Below are positions 30,150 to 40,382 of a DNA stretch of 64,000 bases, piece after piece. The notes beneath the pieces are model-generated. The model did no database searches. It saw nothing but the letters and a program-made list of their open reading frames with translations, and was not told where the DNA came from. This stretch comes from Bacillus sp. FSL H8-0547 (GTDB lineage: Bacteria > Bacillota > Bacilli > Bacillales > Bacillaceae). How positions within the stretch are numbered: the stretch's first letter is position 1; each line of letters starts with the position of its first letter. The stretch lies in assembly GCA_038002745.1 (NCBI GenBank), contig JBBODD010000001.1, positions 1,116,001-1,180,000 on the forward strand. The letters run 5' to 3'. Both the position numbers and the translations under genes were made by a program.

Positions 30150-31757
30150 TTACTTAAATTCGACCTTTGTCAGGATGTCAGAACCTGTTGGATGCGGCTT
30201 GAAGTTCGTCAGCTTGCTGCTTCCGGCCAGGATTGGCGTAGAGTGGGCAAGCGGAATCCAAGGTGCATCTTCTTTAATGATTTCCTGTGCTTTTTTGTAT
30301 AGCTCGTTTCGTTTTTCCTGATCAGCATTGGATTGTGCTTCAATTAAAATGTCATGAAGCTCATCGTTGCTGTAGTACGTGTAGTTGTTGCTGCCGATGC
30401 TGTCTTTGTCAAGAAGCGTGTAAAGGAAGTTGTCGGCATCACCGTTGTCGCCTGTCCATCCAAGCATGAATGAGTCAGCTTCCCCTTTTGCCGCTTTATC
30501 AAGGTAAGTAGCCCAGTCGTACGTTTTGATTTCTGCTTCAACGCCGATTTTGGCAAAGCTTGATTTGATGACTTCCGCTACTTTCATTCCTTCAGGCATA
30601 TATGGACGAGGAACAGGCATTGCCCAAAGCTCCATTTTGAATCCATCCGGGAAGCCGGCTTCTGCAAGTAAGGCTTTCGCTTTTTCAAGATCATACGGAT
30701 AAGGCTCAATGTCATCATTGTAGCCTTCAAGTGACGGAGGCATTGGATTTTTCGCAGGCTCTGCAAGTCCGCCGTAGAAAGAATCGATAATGCCCTGCTT
30801 GTCAACCGCATGGTTCAGCGCCTGGCGCACAAGCTTGTTGTCAAGCGGCTTGCGGTTTGTTGTCAGGCCGACGTAGCCAATGTTCATAGACGGACGTTCA
30901 AACGTCTGAAGGTCGCTGTTGCTTGAAATAGATTTCGTATCAGATGGGTTGACGCCATCCATTAAGTCGATTTCGCCTGTTTGAAGGGCATTTAGGCGTG
31001 CTGAGTTTTCAGGAATCGATTTGAAGATAACCTGATTTAATTTCGGATAGCCTTCCATCCAGTAGTCTTCATTCTTTTCAAGAACGATTCTGTCGTTTGG
31101 CTTCCACTCTACAAATTTAAACGGGCCGGTTCCAACCGGATTTTCTCTGAATTTGTCTCCGTGCTTCTCGATGGCTGCCGGGCTTGCAATGCCGAATGGA
31201 GACATGGCAAGGTTCTTCAAGAACGGAGCCTGAGGGCGTTTTAATGTGAAAACAACTTTGTTGGCGCCGTCTGCTTTTACTTCTTTAATGACATGTCCTT
31301 CGTCCTTTTTAAAGCCGCCGAACATTGTGTAGTAAGGGAATTTGTCTGCATCCCCGTTCATCCAGCGTTCAAAGTTGAAGACAACCGCGTCTGCATTGAA
31401 GTCTGTGCCGTCATGGAATTTGACGCCTTCTCTTAGAGTAAGCGTGTAAGTCAGGTTATCTTCTGACACTTCCCATTTCGTTGCAAGGCCTTCCTGTACT
31501 GTTGTATCCTGTTCACCATAGTTTAAGAGTGTTTCAAAAACGTTGACTGTTACTTTGAAGGCTTCCCCTTCTGTTGTTGTAATCGGATCAAGAGAAGTAG
31601 AGTCACCGCCGCGTCCAAAAACGAGGCTGTCCTGTTTCTTTTCACTGCTTCCGCCGTCGCCGCCTTCTGATGAAGAGCTGTCAGAACTGCAGCCCATCAA
31701 GGCAGCTGATAAAAGCAGCACAAACATAATTGAGACTAACAGACTTTTCTTTTTCAC
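30150..31757 (-). CDS. Peptide-binding lipoprotein (SBP family 5)
   Basis: A 535-residue extracellular solute-binding protein family 5. Lipoprotein signal with lipobox LMGC (Cys23), followed by a Ser/Gly/Asp linker. Family marks include LREGVKFHDGTDFNADAVVF, NPVGTGPFKFVEW and the QALNHAVDK segment. GTG start after GGGGGATG. The length and FHDGTDF style fit dipeptide or oligopeptide binding; nickel or opine binding cannot be excluded. Confidence 0.92.
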   Translation of the reverse strand: MKKKSLLVSIMFVLLLSAALMGCSSDSSSSEGGDGGSSEKKQDSLVFGRGGDSTSLDPITTTEGEAFKVTVNVFETLLNYGEQDTTVQEGLATKWEVSEDNLTYTLTLREGVKFHDGTDFNADAVVFNFERWMNGDADKFPYYTMFGGFKKDEGHVIKEVKADGANKVVFTLKRPQAPFLKNLAMSPFGIASPAAIEKHGDKFRENPVGTGPFKFVEWKPNDRIVLEKNEDYWMEGYPKLNQVIFKSIPENSARLNALQTGEIDLMDGVNPSDTKSISSNSDLQTFERPSMNIGYVGLTTNRKPLDNKLVRQALNHAVDKQGIIDSFYGGLAEPAKNPMPPSLEGYNDDIEPYPYDLEKAKALLAEAGFPDGFKMELWAMPVPRPYMPEGMKVAEVIKSSFAKIGVEAEIKTYDWATYLDKAAKGEADSFMLGWTGDNGDADNFLYTLLDKDSIGSNNYTYYSNDELHDILIEAQSNADQEKRNELYKKAQEIIKEDAPWIPLAHSTPILAGSSKLTNFKPHPTGSDILTKVEFK

Positions 31758-31807
31758 GCATACATCCCCCTATTTTCTAGTGATGAATCTATCAATCACG
31801 TCCCGTG

Positions 31808-32776
31808 TCACTCATACAAGTGACATGCGACATAATGACCTTCTTTAACTTCCTTCCATTCCGGCTTTTTGACCATGCATGGTTCAAAGCATGCCGGGCA
31901 CCTCGTGTGAAACGCGCACCCTTTTGGCGGGTCAGACGGGCTAGGAAGATCCCCTTTTAACACTATCTGCTCTTTTACCGCTTCCGGATCAGGCAGCGGC
32001 ACAGCCGACAGAAGCGCCTTCGTGTACGGGTGCAGCGGATCTGCATACACCTTTTCGCTGTCTGCAAGTTCTACTAAACTGCCTAAATACATGACTCCGA
32101 GTCTGTCGCTTATATGGCGGACAACCCCGAGATCATGGGAGATGAAAATATACGTCAGGGAAAATTCCTTCTGCAGATCCTTCAGCAGATTCAGGATTTG
32201 CGACTGGATGGATACATCAAGGGCAGAGACCGGCTCGTCTGCAATGATGAGCTTCGGATTTGTCATCAGCGCTCTTGCAATCCCGATTCTCTGGCGCTGT
32301 CCTCCGCTGAACTGATGAGGGTAGCGCTTGCCGTAGGCTTCATCAAGCCCGACAATCCCAAGCATCTCTTTCACCTTTTTGCGGCGTTCTTCTTTGCTGC
32401 CGATTCCGTGGACAATGAGCGGCTCTTCAAGAATTCGTTCAACGGTCATCCTCGGGTTCAGGGAAGCATAAGGATCCTGGAAGACCATCTGCAGCTCCCG
32501 CCTCATTTTTCTCATTTCCTTAGGAGATTTCGTTAACAGCTGCTCCTCGCGGAAGGAGACCGATCCGTCTGTCGGCTCAATCAACTTAAGCAATAGGCGC
32601 CCCATCGTTGATTTGCCGCAGCCGGATTCCCCGACAATCCCTAGGGTTTCTCCTTCGTACACTTCAAAGGACAGGTCATTAACCGCTTTTACCGCTCCCA
32701 CTTTTCTGCCGAGAACCCCTCCCGTAATCGGGAAATGCTTTGTGAGCTTTTCTACTTTAAGCAAAGGCTTCGTCAT
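31808..32776 (-). CDS. Peptide ABC transporter ATPase (OppF/AppF type)
   Basis: A 322-residue ABC ATPase. Walker [10 protein letters not shown] (about 49-57), Q-loop [14 protein letters not shown], signature [15 protein letters not shown], Walker [13 protein letters not shown] and H-loop SHD. The C-terminal oligopeptide-transporter extension ends with the Cys-rich [14 protein letters not shown] segment, which may bind a metal cluster. It overlaps the preceding ATPase gene by 20 bases. Confidence 0.93.
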   Translation of the reverse strand: MTKPLLKVEKLTKHFPITGGVLGRKVGAVKAVNDLSFEVYEGETLGIVGESGCGKSTMGRLLLKLIEPTDGSVSFREEQLLTKSPKEMRKMRRELQMVFQDPYASLNPRMTVERILEEPLIVHGIGSKEERRKKVKEMLGIVGLDEAYGKRYPHQFSGGQRQRIGIARALMTNPKLIIADEPVSALDVSIQSQILNLLKDLQKEFSLTYIFISHDLGVVRHISDRLGVMYLGSLVELADSEKVYADPLHPYTKALLSAVPLPDPEAVKEQIVLKGDLPSPSDPPKGCAFHTRCPACFEPCMVKKPEWKEVKEGHYVACHLYE

Positions 32777-33794
32777 GCTCTAAAGCCTCCTCTCTCGCTA
32801 AAAAACATCTCGACTGGTGCGAATCCTGCAGTTTATAAAGCGGAGGCGAATGCTTCACGCACTCTGCCATCGCATATTCGCAGCGGCCTGCAAACAGACA
32901 GCCTGTCTGCACAGTGCCCGGACGCGGCACCTGGCCCGAGATGGAATACAGCCGTTCATTTTTCTTCCGGATGTCCGGAACAGATTTCATTAAGCCCTTT
33001 GTGTACGGATGCTTCGGATTTTTAAAGATGGTTTTGACGCTGCCTTCCTCCACAACCTGTCCGGCATACATGACCATGACTCGGTCGCACATTTCCGCGA
33101 CCACACCAAGGTCATGGGTGATAAACACGATGGAGGTATCCATTTTTTTGTTCAGATCCTTCATCAGCTTCAGAATCTGAGCCTGAATCGTCACATCAAG
33201 CGCCGTTGTCGGTTCATCTGCAATCAGCACTTTCGGATCACAGATCATCGCCATGGCAATCATGACGCGCTGCCTCATTCCGCCTGAAAGCTGATGCGGA
33301 TACTCCCCGTAAAGCTCTTCAGGGCGCGGCAGGCCGACGAGCTTCAAAATTTGAATCGCCCGCTCTTTCGCCTGTTTTTTCGTCAGGCTTAAATGAACGC
33401 GGAGAGACTCTTCAAGCTGGTTCCCGATTTTAAACAGCGGATTAAGCGAGGTCATCGGTTCCTGAAAAACCATCGCCAGTTCATTTCCCCGCAGTTTGCG
33501 CATCGATTTTTCGTTCAGCTTCAGCAGATCTTTCCCCTGAAACAGAATTTCACCTGAGAGCTTTGAAGTTTTTTGGGGCAGCAGCCCCATAATGGATAGG
33601 GAGGTCACGCTCTTTCCGCAGCCGGATTCTCCGACAATGCCGAGAACTTCCCCTTTATGTACGTCAAACCTGATCGAATCAACGACACGCGTTTCTTCTT
33701 TTCCCTGCAGGAACGTAATGCTCAAATCTTTGATTTCCAAAATCTTTTCCCGCGACAGACCGCTCACCCCCAGTTTGGACACCCTAAACAGCAT
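32757..33794 (-). CDS. Peptide ABC transporter ATPase (OppD/AppD type)
   Basis: A 345-residue ABC ATPase, first gene of the operon. Walker A GESGCGKS (about 55-62), Q-loop [14 protein letters not shown], signature [15 protein letters not shown], Walker [12 protein letters not shown], and a C-terminal extension with [14 protein letters not shown]. The start is uncertain: the frame opens at 33794, but GGGGGTGA sits just before a CTG at 33758, and GTG codons lie between. A candidate -10 box TATAAT is at 33873-33878. Confidence 0.9.
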   Translation of the reverse strand: MLFRVSKLGVSGLSREKILEIKDLSITFLQGKEETRVVDSIRFDVHKGEVLGIVGESGCGKSVTSLSIMGLLPQKTSKLSGEILFQGKDLLKLNEKSMRKLRGNELAMVFQEPMTSLNPLFKIGNQLEESLRVHLSLTKKQAKERAIQILKLVGLPRPEELYGEYPHQLSGGMRQRVMIAMAMICDPKVLIADEPTTALDVTIQAQILKLMKDLNKKMDTSIVFITHDLGVVAEMCDRVMVMYAGQVVEEGSVKTIFKNPKHPYTKGLMKSVPDIRKKNERLYSISGQVPRPGTVQTGCLFAGRCEYAMAECVKHSPPLYKLQDSHQSRCFLAREEALEHDEAFA

Positions 33795-33983
33795 ATGAAG
33801 CCGGGTGACCCGCTATGTCATGTTATTTCTGTAAGATACTATTAAAACTACTTAAAATTTGGATATGTACAAATTATAGACTAAAAATTCTAAATATTAA
33901 AATAGTTCATTACTCCTATTTCCATCTGTACCTATCTTTTCCATAAGACGGTGAATATGGTGAAATTCATGTCATTTGAAGCA

Positions 33984-34020
33984 TAAAAAATAAGCAGTCC
34001 GCAAAGGACTGCTTATTTTT
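33984..34020. terminator. Bidirectional terminator
   Basis: AAATAAGCAGTCC and GGACTGCTTATTT form a 13-bp stem with A and T runs on both sides. It ends the ygaD transcript (minus strand). Confidence 0.9.
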
Positions 34021-34080
34021 ACTTAATTTAGCATTTTATATCTGCTGAAAAGTATTTTTATTATGATAGAAAAATATGGG

Positions 34081-35823
34081 TTAATCCAGCTGCTGAATCT
34101 GGAACAGGGAATAATAGTGGCCCTGTTTTTCCATTAATTCGGCGTGGGTGCCTTCTTCGACAATCTTCCCGTTTTCCATCACGACAATCTTATCGGCATG
34201 TGTGATGGTCGACAGTCTGTGAGCAACAATGAAGGTCGTTCTGTCTTCAGCAAGCTTCTCGAGAGCTTCCTGAATAAGATGCTCACTTTCAAGATCCAGT
34301 GCCGAGGTTGCTTCATCAAGCACAAGAATCGGCGGATTTTTCAAAAAGACCCTTGCAATGGCAAGGCGCTGCTTCTGCCCTCCCGAAAGCTTGACTCCCC
34401 GCTCGCCGACCTTTGTGTTGTAGCCTTCAGGAAAACCAAGGATAAAGTCGTGTGCATTCGCAGCTTTTGCCGCTTCAAACACTTCTTCATCGGTGGCTCC
34501 CGGCTTCCCGATCAGAATATTTTCTTTCACAGTCTGGCTGAACAAGAACGTATCCTGAAGCACCATGCCAATCTGATCTCTCAGGCTTTGTGCGCGGTAT
34601 TCCCGGATGTCTGTGCCGTCAAGTAGAATCCTGCCCTCGGTTACATCGTAAAACCGCGGGATCAGACTGATGAAAGTCGACTTTCCGCCGCCGCTCATTC
34701 CAACAAGCGCAACGGTTTCTCCCCTGTTTACCTCAAGTGATACGTCTTCAAGAATCATCGGTTCCTTCTCATCGTATTTAAAGGAAACACGGTCAAACTT
34801 AATGGTGCCGCTGATGTCTTTTGCTTCTTTCGCATCAGGCTTGTCTGTTATATCGTATTTTTCATCAATCAGCTCAAAGACGCGGTCCATAGACGCAAGA
34901 GCCTGCGTCAGCGTTGTGGAAGATGTCACAAGGCGTCTCAGCGGATTGTAAAGCTGATCAATGTAGGCGATAAACGCCACCATGGTGCCAACTGTCATGT
35001 TCCCGTGAATGACCTGGTAGGCCGCAAAGCCAATGACAAGCAGCGGGGCAACGTCCGTAATCGTATTTACTACGGCAAAGGTCTTTGCGTTCCAGCTTGT
35101 ATGATCAATAGCTTTGTTTAAAAAGTTATGGTTTTCCTTATCGAACTCTTTTTGTTCATGATCTTCAATTGCAAAGCTTCGGATGACAGGCATCCCCTGC
35201 ACCCTTTCATGAAGATGTCCCTGAACCTGAGCAAGCGCCTGCGATCTCACTCTTGTCAGATGTCTAAGTCTTCCGTAGAAATACTTCACCGAAAAACCGT
35301 ACAGCGGAAACAGCACGATTGAGACTAGTGTCAATTTAATATCCATCGTGAACATAATAATGACCGCAATTACAATCGTAAAGATATCGAGCCACACGTT
35401 CATAAGCCCTGTGATGACAAAGTTTTTCGTCTGCTCCACATCATTGATGACGCGGGAAATAATCTCTCCCGCTCTTGTATTCGCATAGTAGCGCAGACTC
35501 AGCTTTTGAAGATGGGTAAACAAACTATCCCTTATATCATAGAGGATTTTGCTACCTGTCCACTGCGCAAAATACTGTCTGTAATATTCAATCGGCGGCC
35601 TTGCCAGCAGGAAGATCGCAAACATGATGCCCATGATGGCGAACAGCTTTCCCGTTTTTTCATCAGCGGACATGTTTCCGCCGAGAATGTCATCTACTAC
35701 ATATTTAAGAAGCAGGGGCGTAAGAAGAGGTATGGAAAATTTAATGATTCCAATTGCGATTGTCCCTGTAATCTGCCATTTGTAGGGTTTAACAAATTTC
35801 ATGTAGCGTTTAACTGAACTCAA
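34081..35823 (-). CDS. ygaD: YgaD, ABC exporter with fused membrane and ATPase domains
   Basis: A 580-residue half-transporter: an N-terminal six-helix exporter domain (about 15-310) and a C-terminal ATPase with Walker [11 protein letters not shown]-loop [12 protein letters not shown], signature [15 protein letters not shown], Walker [13 protein letters not shown] and H-loop AHR. I chose the TTG at 35823 because AGGGGGAGA precedes it at good spacing; this gives 580 residues, the length of B. subtilis YgaD. An ATG seven codons upstream has no ribosome site. Probable homodimeric lipid or drug exporter; substrate unknown. Confidence 0.9.
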   Translation of the reverse strand: MSSVKRYMKFVKPYKWQITGTIAIGIIKFSIPLLTPLLLKYVVDDILGGNMSADEKTGKLFAIMGIMFAIFLLARPPIEYYRQYFAQWTGSKILYDIRDSLFTHLQKLSLRYYANTRAGEIISRVINDVEQTKNFVITGLMNVWLDIFTIVIAVIIMFTMDIKLTLVSIVLFPLYGFSVKYFYGRLRHLTRVRSQALAQVQGHLHERVQGMPVIRSFAIEDHEQKEFDKENHNFLNKAIDHTSWNAKTFAVVNTITDVAPLLVIGFAAYQVIHGNMTVGTMVAFIAYIDQLYNPLRRLVTSSTTLTQALASMDRVFELIDEKYDITDKPDAKEAKDISGTIKFDRVSFKYDEKEPMILEDVSLEVNRGETVALVGMSGGGKSTFISLIPRFYDVTEGRILLDGTDIREYRAQSLRDQIGMVLQDTFLFSQTVKENILIGKPGATDEEVFEAAKAANAHDFILGFPEGYNTKVGERGVKLSGGQKQRLAIARVFLKNPPILVLDEATSALDLESEHLIQEALEKLAEDRTTFIVAHRLSTITHADKIVVMENGKIVEEGTHAELMEKQGHYYSLFQIQQLD

Positions 35824-35893
35824 GGTTTTGTCTCCCCCTCTCATTTCTTTTTATTTTGTGCTTTTGCGCGCGGTTCATGCCGACCCCATGCAG

Positions 35894-35925
35894 AAAGAGC
35901 CTGCTTTAGAAAACAGGCTCTTAAA
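35894..35925 (-). terminator. Terminator-like hairpin after ygaC
   Basis: AAGAGCCTG and CAGGCTCTT form a 9-bp stem between ygaC and ygaD. The T-run after the stem on the minus strand is short (TTT), so termination may be partial. Confidence 0.6.
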
Positions 35926-35955
35926 AAAACAACCCATTCATTTGTCTTGTGCTTG

Positions 35956-36486
35956 TCATTTCACATGTGTCAGATAGCGCTCGTACCACTCATCGATAAA
36001 GTCAGGTGAAAAAGGACCTTTCCGCTGTCTGATCCAGCGAAGCAGCTTTTCAAGATTGCTTTTTAAAATCAAGTCGATCACATTCGGATAATTCATTTTC
36101 TTACGGTGATATTCGTACTCATCTTCATCAAGAATGATGTACGTCATATCGGGAAAAATTTTCACATCCAGGTCATAGTCAATATATTTAAGGGCTTCAT
36201 CATCCCATGCAAATGGCGAACTGATGTTGCAGTAATAGTAGATTCCGTCTTCCCGGATCATGCCAATTACATTGAACCAGTATTTTGTATGAAAGTAACA
36301 GATGGCCGGCTCCCGGGTGATCCATGTTCTTCCGTCAGATTCCGTTACGATCGTCCGGTCGTTTCCGCCGATGATGCAGTGCCCGCTTGCCTTCAGGACT
36401 GTTGTCTCATCCCAGATTCTGTGGATATGCCCGTTATGTTTGTAACTATGTATCTGTATGCTGTCTCCTTCCTTGGGAAATCCCAT
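35956..36486 (-). CDS. ygaC: YgaC, DUF402 nucleoside tri/diphosphate phosphatase
   Basis: A 176-residue DUF402/UPF0374 protein, the same length as B. subtilis YgaC. Relatives (Ntdp, TDP) hydrolyse nucleoside di- and triphosphates with divalent metal. The acidic metal-site cluster is visible in [14 protein letters not shown] and [11 protein letters not shown] long C-terminal helix follows. Lies between ygaB and ygaD, as in B. subtilis. Confidence 0.9.
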   Translation of the reverse strand: MGFPKEGDSIQIHSYKHNGHIHRIWDETTVLKASGHCIIGGNDRTIVTESDGRTWITREPAICYFHTKYWFNVIGMIREDGIYYYCNISSPFAWDDEALKYIDYDLDVKIFPDMTYIILDEDEYEYHRKKMNYPNVIDLILKSNLEKLLRWIRQRKGPFSPDFIDEWYERYLTHVK

Positions 36487-36582
36487 TTTGCTCCCCTACT
36501 TTCTATATCGCCGCTCCGCAAATAAGCAAAGATTGTCAACTTTTCGTTTTTACCATTATACCGCCTGCCGTTTAAAAAAGAA

Positions 36583-36616
36583 AATAAAAGAGCCGCCCGT
36601 ATACCGGAGACTCTTA
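36583..36616 (-). terminator. Terminator of ygaB
   Basis: On the minus strand AAGAGTC pairs with GGCTCTT, extended by CCG/CGG, and is followed by TTATTTTCTTTT. Confidence 0.65.
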
Positions 36617-36623
36617 TGGTCGG

Positions 36624-36881
36624 TCATTTATGCAGAGGCTCCCTGATCTGATAGGACCGGATAACCTCTTCTGTCTGTTTTTGAAAAACCTTCTGAATGG
36701 ACTGCAGCTCCTCTTTCATGATCTCAATTTCCATCTGGATATCCCCGCACGCTTCACCCGGAAGATTGCTCAGCTGCTCTTTCAGTTCCTGGCATCTCTC
36801 AATCTCTCCCTGGAGATCCAGCAGCTTATCCATTGTCTCAAGCTGGCGGCCCACCAATGCATCAAATTCCTTCAAGTTCAT
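36624..36881 (-). CDS. ygaB: YgaB, small coiled-coil protein
   Basis: An 85-residue acidic protein that is almost entirely helical with heptad-like spacing (METMDKLLDLQGEIERCQEL type pattern), interrupted by LPGEACGD. Position between ygaC and the fabL/sspE side fits B. subtilis YgaB. ATG at 36881 lies just after GGAGGT; a GTG two codons upstream is less likely. Function unknown. Confidence 0.7.
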   Translation of the reverse strand: MNLKEFDALVGRQLETMDKLLDLQGEIERCQELKEQLSNLPGEACGDIQMEIEIMKEELQSIQKVFQKQTEEVIRSYQIREPLHK

Positions 36882-37075
36882 TTGCACCTCCGCTTATTTG
36901 TCCGCTATACCAATTCGTTTTGCAGGAGCGGATCTCCTTTGACTTTATCTGTTGAGGAATCGGAGGTTTTGTCGGAAAAATTTTGGGCGGGCTCAGCACA
37001 TTCTATGCGCTTTAATTGGTTTGCCGGTCATAAAATAGGGGAATTGGATAAAAGTTGTAATCCTATTCAAAGGAG

Positions 37076-37639
37076 ATGAGCCGTTCTTTGATTTCCCTTC
37101 TCTTTTTAGTGATCACCGTCAGCTGGATGGCTGAATTCATTCTTTTCCGGAACAGGGGAACTTCTGAGGGTGAAATGCAGGAAAGGCGCTCCTATCCTTT
37201 TTTGCTTTTAGTCATTGCCCTCACAATTTCAATGGCTGTACTGATGAGGGAATGGAACATCTTTTATGTCGGCAGTACCCTTGTTCATGGGGCTGGCATT
37301 GTTCTATATGCATCAGGGGTTCTTCTGAGATACTGGGGGATTTTTCACCTGAAAGAGCAGTTTACCCGCCATGTATCCTTCCGCAAAGGGGATGAGCTTG
37401 TCAGCTCCGGCCCGTACCGCAGGCTGAGGCATCCTCTCTATACAGGACTCCTGCTCATTATCATCGGCATATGCCTTTCTCTCGGCAATGCGGTGCTTGC
37501 AGGCGCAGGCGGGACAGCCGCCGCTCTTGGCCTTCTTAAAAGAATTCAAATTGAAGAAAAGATGCTGATCGAAGCTTACGGAGAGGAATACCGGAGCTGG
37601 GCAGAGAAAAGATACCGCCTTGTTCCGCCTATATATTAA
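37076..37639 (+). CDS. ICMT/PEMT-family membrane methyltransferase
   Basis: A 187-residue membrane protein with about four to five hydrophobic segments and the SAM-binding signature of isoprenylcysteine carboxyl methyltransferase-like enzymes, GPYRRLRHPLYTG, followed by E-E-x-x-L and YGEEYRSW. The start may be the ATG at 37076, directly after AAAGGAG, or the TTG at 37088 with better spacing. It lies 21 bases before the CrtI-type oxidoreductase gene and is surely co-transcribed. A lipid or carotenoid carboxyl group is a plausible methyl acceptor (inference). Confidence 0.8.
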   Translation: MSRSLISLLFLVITVSWMAEFILFRNRGTSEGEMQERRSYPFLLLVIALTISMAVLMREWNIFYVGSTLVHGAGIVLYASGVLLRYWGIFHLKEQFTRHVSFRKGDELVSSGPYRRLRHPLYTGLLLIIIGICLSLGNAVLAGAGGTAAALGLLKRIQIEEKMLIEAYGEEYRSWAEKRYRLVPPIY

Positions 37640-37660
37640 CCATTACCTGGAGGTGCTTGC

Positions 37661-39169
37661 ATGTTAAATCAAAAAAAGAAAGCCGTTGTAGTCGGAGCAG
37701 GACTTGGAGGCATGTCTGCTGCAATCAGACTTTCGGCAGACGGCTATGATGTGACAGTTTTAGAGAAAAACAGCAATGTCGGAGGCAAGCTTAACCGCAG
37801 GTCCGGGAAAGGCTTTACGTTTGATACTGGCCCTTCCATCCTGACAATGCCGTGGGTGCTTGAGAAGCTCTTTAAAAGCGTCAACAGGCATCTTGAAGAC
37901 TACATAACCGTTGTACGTGTGGAACCTCAGTGGCGCACCTTTTTCGAAGACGGCACATCCATTGATGTATCAAGCGACCTGCCGACGATGATCGCCGAGA
38001 TGGCAAAGGTGTCGAACGAACCGCACGGCAGCATGAGCAGTCTCCTTTCCTACAGCGAAAAAATGTATGATCTCTGTCTGAAAAGCTTTTACAAATACAG
38101 CCTTGAAGACCTGAAAGATCTGAAAAAACACCACACACTGAAAGACTTGATGGCGATGGATCCGCTGAGCACGGTTGCCGATGGAACAGAGAAATATCTT
38201 GATTCAAAGCACCTTCAGCAGCTCTTCAACTTCTTTGTCATGTACGTCGGCTCAAACCCATATTCCGCCCCGGCGATACTGAATCAGCTGATCTATGTGC
38301 AGCTCGGCCTCGGCATTTACTACGTAAAAGGCGGAATGTATGAGATCGCAGAAGGCATGAAGAAAGTCATGGACGAACTGAGAATCGAAGTGAAAACAGA
38401 CACACCTGTTGCCCACCTTGAGCTCGAAGGCAAAAAAGTGACGGGCGTTGTGACAGAGAGCGGAGATGTTTACCGCGCTGATGTCGTCATTTCAAACCTG
38501 GAAGCCATTCCGGCCTACCGGAACCTTGCCCCGTCAACCGGGGAAGTGAAGCGTGAAGTGAAAAAGCTCGGCAAGTCTTTCATCCCGAGCGTATCCGGAC
38601 TCGTGCTTCTGCTTGGGACAGACCGGAAGTTTGAAAACTTAAAACACCACAACTTCTTCTTCTCAGAAGATCCGAAAAAGGAATTCCAGCAAATCTTTGA
38701 TCAAGGGGTTCCGGCAGATGACCCGACCGTTTATATCGGCATTTCCGCAAGATCTGACGCAAGCCAGGCGCCTGAAGGAAAAGACAACCTCTTTGTGCTG
38801 ACGCACGTCCCTCCTCTAAAAGAAGGAGCCAAAACAAGCTTCGACTGGGACGAATACAGAGAGCTTGTCCTGAACAAACTCGAGCGGATGGGCATGACCG
38901 GACTCCGCGACTCCATCGAATTTGAATACCGTTTTACCCCCGAGAACCTTGAAGAGCTTTACGGTCCAAACGGCGGATCCATCTACGGAGTCGCATCAGA
39001 CAAGAAGAAAAACAGCGGGTTCAAAATCCCGTCCAAAAGCCAGCTGTACGAAGGCCTGTACTTTGTCGGCGGCTCAACGCACCCAGGCGGAGGCGTACCG
39101 ATGGTCACCCTCTCCGGCCAGCTGACAGCGGATTTGATTAAAGAGAATGAGCTTGCTGCTGTGAAATAG
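37661..39169 (+). CDS. FAD-dependent CrtI/CrtN/CrtP-type oxidoreductase
   Basis: A 502-residue phytoene-desaturase-family flavoprotein. The N-terminal dinucleotide motif is VVVGAGLGGMSAAIRL with Glu at the end of the second strand (VLEKN); the C-terminal family signature is YFVGGSTHPGGGVPMV. Relatives desaturate or oxidise carotenoids (CrtN, CrtP) or act on retinoid-like polyenes. No crtM-type synthase is nearby. Pairing with an ICMT-type methyltransferase suggests a carotenoid acid methyl ester step, but this is inference. ATG after GGAGGTGC. Confidence 0.85.
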   Translation: MLNQKKKAVVVGAGLGGMSAAIRLSADGYDVTVLEKNSNVGGKLNRRSGKGFTFDTGPSILTMPWVLEKLFKSVNRHLEDYITVVRVEPQWRTFFEDGTSIDVSSDLPTMIAEMAKVSNEPHGSMSSLLSYSEKMYDLCLKSFYKYSLEDLKDLKKHHTLKDLMAMDPLSTVADGTEKYLDSKHLQQLFNFFVMYVGSNPYSAPAILNQLIYVQLGLGIYYVKGGMYEIAEGMKKVMDELRIEVKTDTPVAHLELEGKKVTGVVTESGDVYRADVVISNLEAIPAYRNLAPSTGEVKREVKKLGKSFIPSVSGLVLLLGTDRKFENLKHHNFFFSEDPKKEFQQIFDQGVPADDPTVYIGISARSDASQAPEGKDNLFVLTHVPPLKEGAKTSFDWDEYRELVLNKLERMGMTGLRDSIEFEYRFTPENLEELYGPNGGSIYGVASDKKKNSGFKIPSKSQLYEGLYFVGGSTHPGGGVPMVTLSGQLTADLIKENELAAVK

Positions 39170-39179
39170 GTTTATGTAT

Positions 39180-39222
39180 ATTGAATGCCGCGTTGCCTTT
39201 TGGGGTGATGCGGTGTTTTTTT
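39180..39222 (+). terminator. Terminator of the methyltransferase-oxidoreductase operon
   Basis: TGCCGCGTTGCC pairs with GGGTGATGCGGTG using several G-U pairs, followed by seven T. Confidence 0.75.
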
Positions 39223-39274
39223 GTGTATATTTTTAAGGACCATTAAGCTAACGAGTACCGGGCTTTGGTGGTCT

Positions 39275-39775
39275 ATTCTTTGGGATAAGTGCCGCCAAGG
39301 ATACGGAATCCGCTTTTGAGGGTTCTATTCTCTCCGATCAGTACCACCAACCAAACGAAATCCTCTGTTGAAGGTTTCATTCTCCCCGATAAGTGCCACC
39401 AACCAAACGAGATCCTCTGTTGATGGTTCCATTCTCTCCGATAAGTACCACCAACTAAACGAAATCCGCTGTTGATGGTTCCATTCTCTCCGATAAGTAC
39501 CACCAATCAAACGGAATTCGCTTTTGATGGTTCCGTTCTCTCCGATAAGTGCCGCCAACCAAACGATTTCCTCTGTTGAGGGTTCCTTTCTCCCCAATAA
39601 GTACCATCAACCAAACGATTTCCTCTATTGATGGTTCCATTCTCTCCTACAAGTACCACCAACCAAACAAAATCCTTTGTTGATGGTTCCGTTCTCTCCG
39701 ATCAGTACCACCAACCAAACAAAATTCTCTGTTGATGGTTCCATTTTCTCCGATCAGTACCACTAACCAAGTGAT
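39275..39775. repeat. Tandem array 2: about 10 copies of a 52-bp unit
   Basis: AAGTACCACCAACC (or a close variant) recurs at 39391, 39443, 39495, 39547, 39599 and so on, exactly 52 bp apart, about 10 times. Read on the minus strand, TTGGTGGTACTTATCGGAGA then GAATGGAACCATCAA align base by base with the unit of array 1 (TTGATGGCACTTATCCAGGA, GATTAGAACCCTCAA). Arms TTGGTGGT/ACCATCAA are complementary with one G-U pair. The array sits between convergent genes. Confidence 0.95.
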
Positions 39776-40352
39776 ATCCGTTACTTTGCTCTGAAGGTTC
39801 ATTTGCGACCTTGTTTTGACCCTTCAGCTCTATTGGTTTGCTCTGAAAGGTCATATGCGATCTTGTTTTGACCCTTCAGCTCTGTTGCTTTGCTCTGAAG
39901 GGTCATATGCAACCTTGTTTTGACCCTTCAGCTTTGTTGGTTTGCTCTGAAGCGTCATATGCAACCTTGTTTTGATCCTTCAGCTCTGTTGCTTTGCTCT
40001 GAAGAGTCATATGCGACCTTGTTTTGACCCTTCAGCTCTGTTGCTTTGCTCTGAAGGGTCATTTGCGACCTTGTTTTGACCCTTCAGCTCTATTGGTTTG
40101 CTCTGAAGGGTCATATGCTATCCTGTTTTGACCCTTCAGCTCTATTGGTTTGCTCTGAAGGGTCATAAGCTATCCTGTTTTGACCCTTCAGCTCTGTTGC
40201 TTTGCTCTGAAGGGTCATTTGCGACCTTGTTTTGACCCTTCAGCTCTATTGGTTTGCTCTGAAGGGTCATATGCGACCTTGTTTTGACCCTTCAGCTCTG
40301 TTGCTTTGCTCTGAAGGGTCATATGCGACCTTGTTTGACCCTTCAACTCTCA
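39776..40352. repeat. Tandem array 3: 11 copies of a 52-bp hairpin unit
   Basis: TGCTCTGAAG starts at 39787, 39839, 39891, 39943, 39995, 40047, 40099, 40151, 40203, 40255 and 40307: exactly 52 bp each time. Each unit is an 11-bp arm CTGAAGGGTCA, a 15-bp centre TATGCGACCTTGTTT, the complementary arm TGACCCTTCAG, and a 15-bp linker CTCTGTTGCTTTGCT or CTCTATTGGTTTGCT. It follows directly after array 2 but has a different sequence. Confidence 0.97.
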
Positions 40353-40382
40353 TTTATTAAGCCCGCTCCCCACCCACAAACA

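Noticed and set aside
35823-35844. ATG start of ygaD at 35844
   Set aside because: It has no ribosome site, and its own codons contain the AGGGGGAGA that serves the TTG at 35823.
39273-39640. Repetitive protein genes in array 2 (frames with GGTYRREW- and LIGEN-like motifs)
   Set aside because: 52 is not a multiple of three, so the repeated peptide cycles through all frames. The frames have no ribosome sites and the pattern follows from the DNA repeat. The same applies to the frame at 27573-27812 in array 1.
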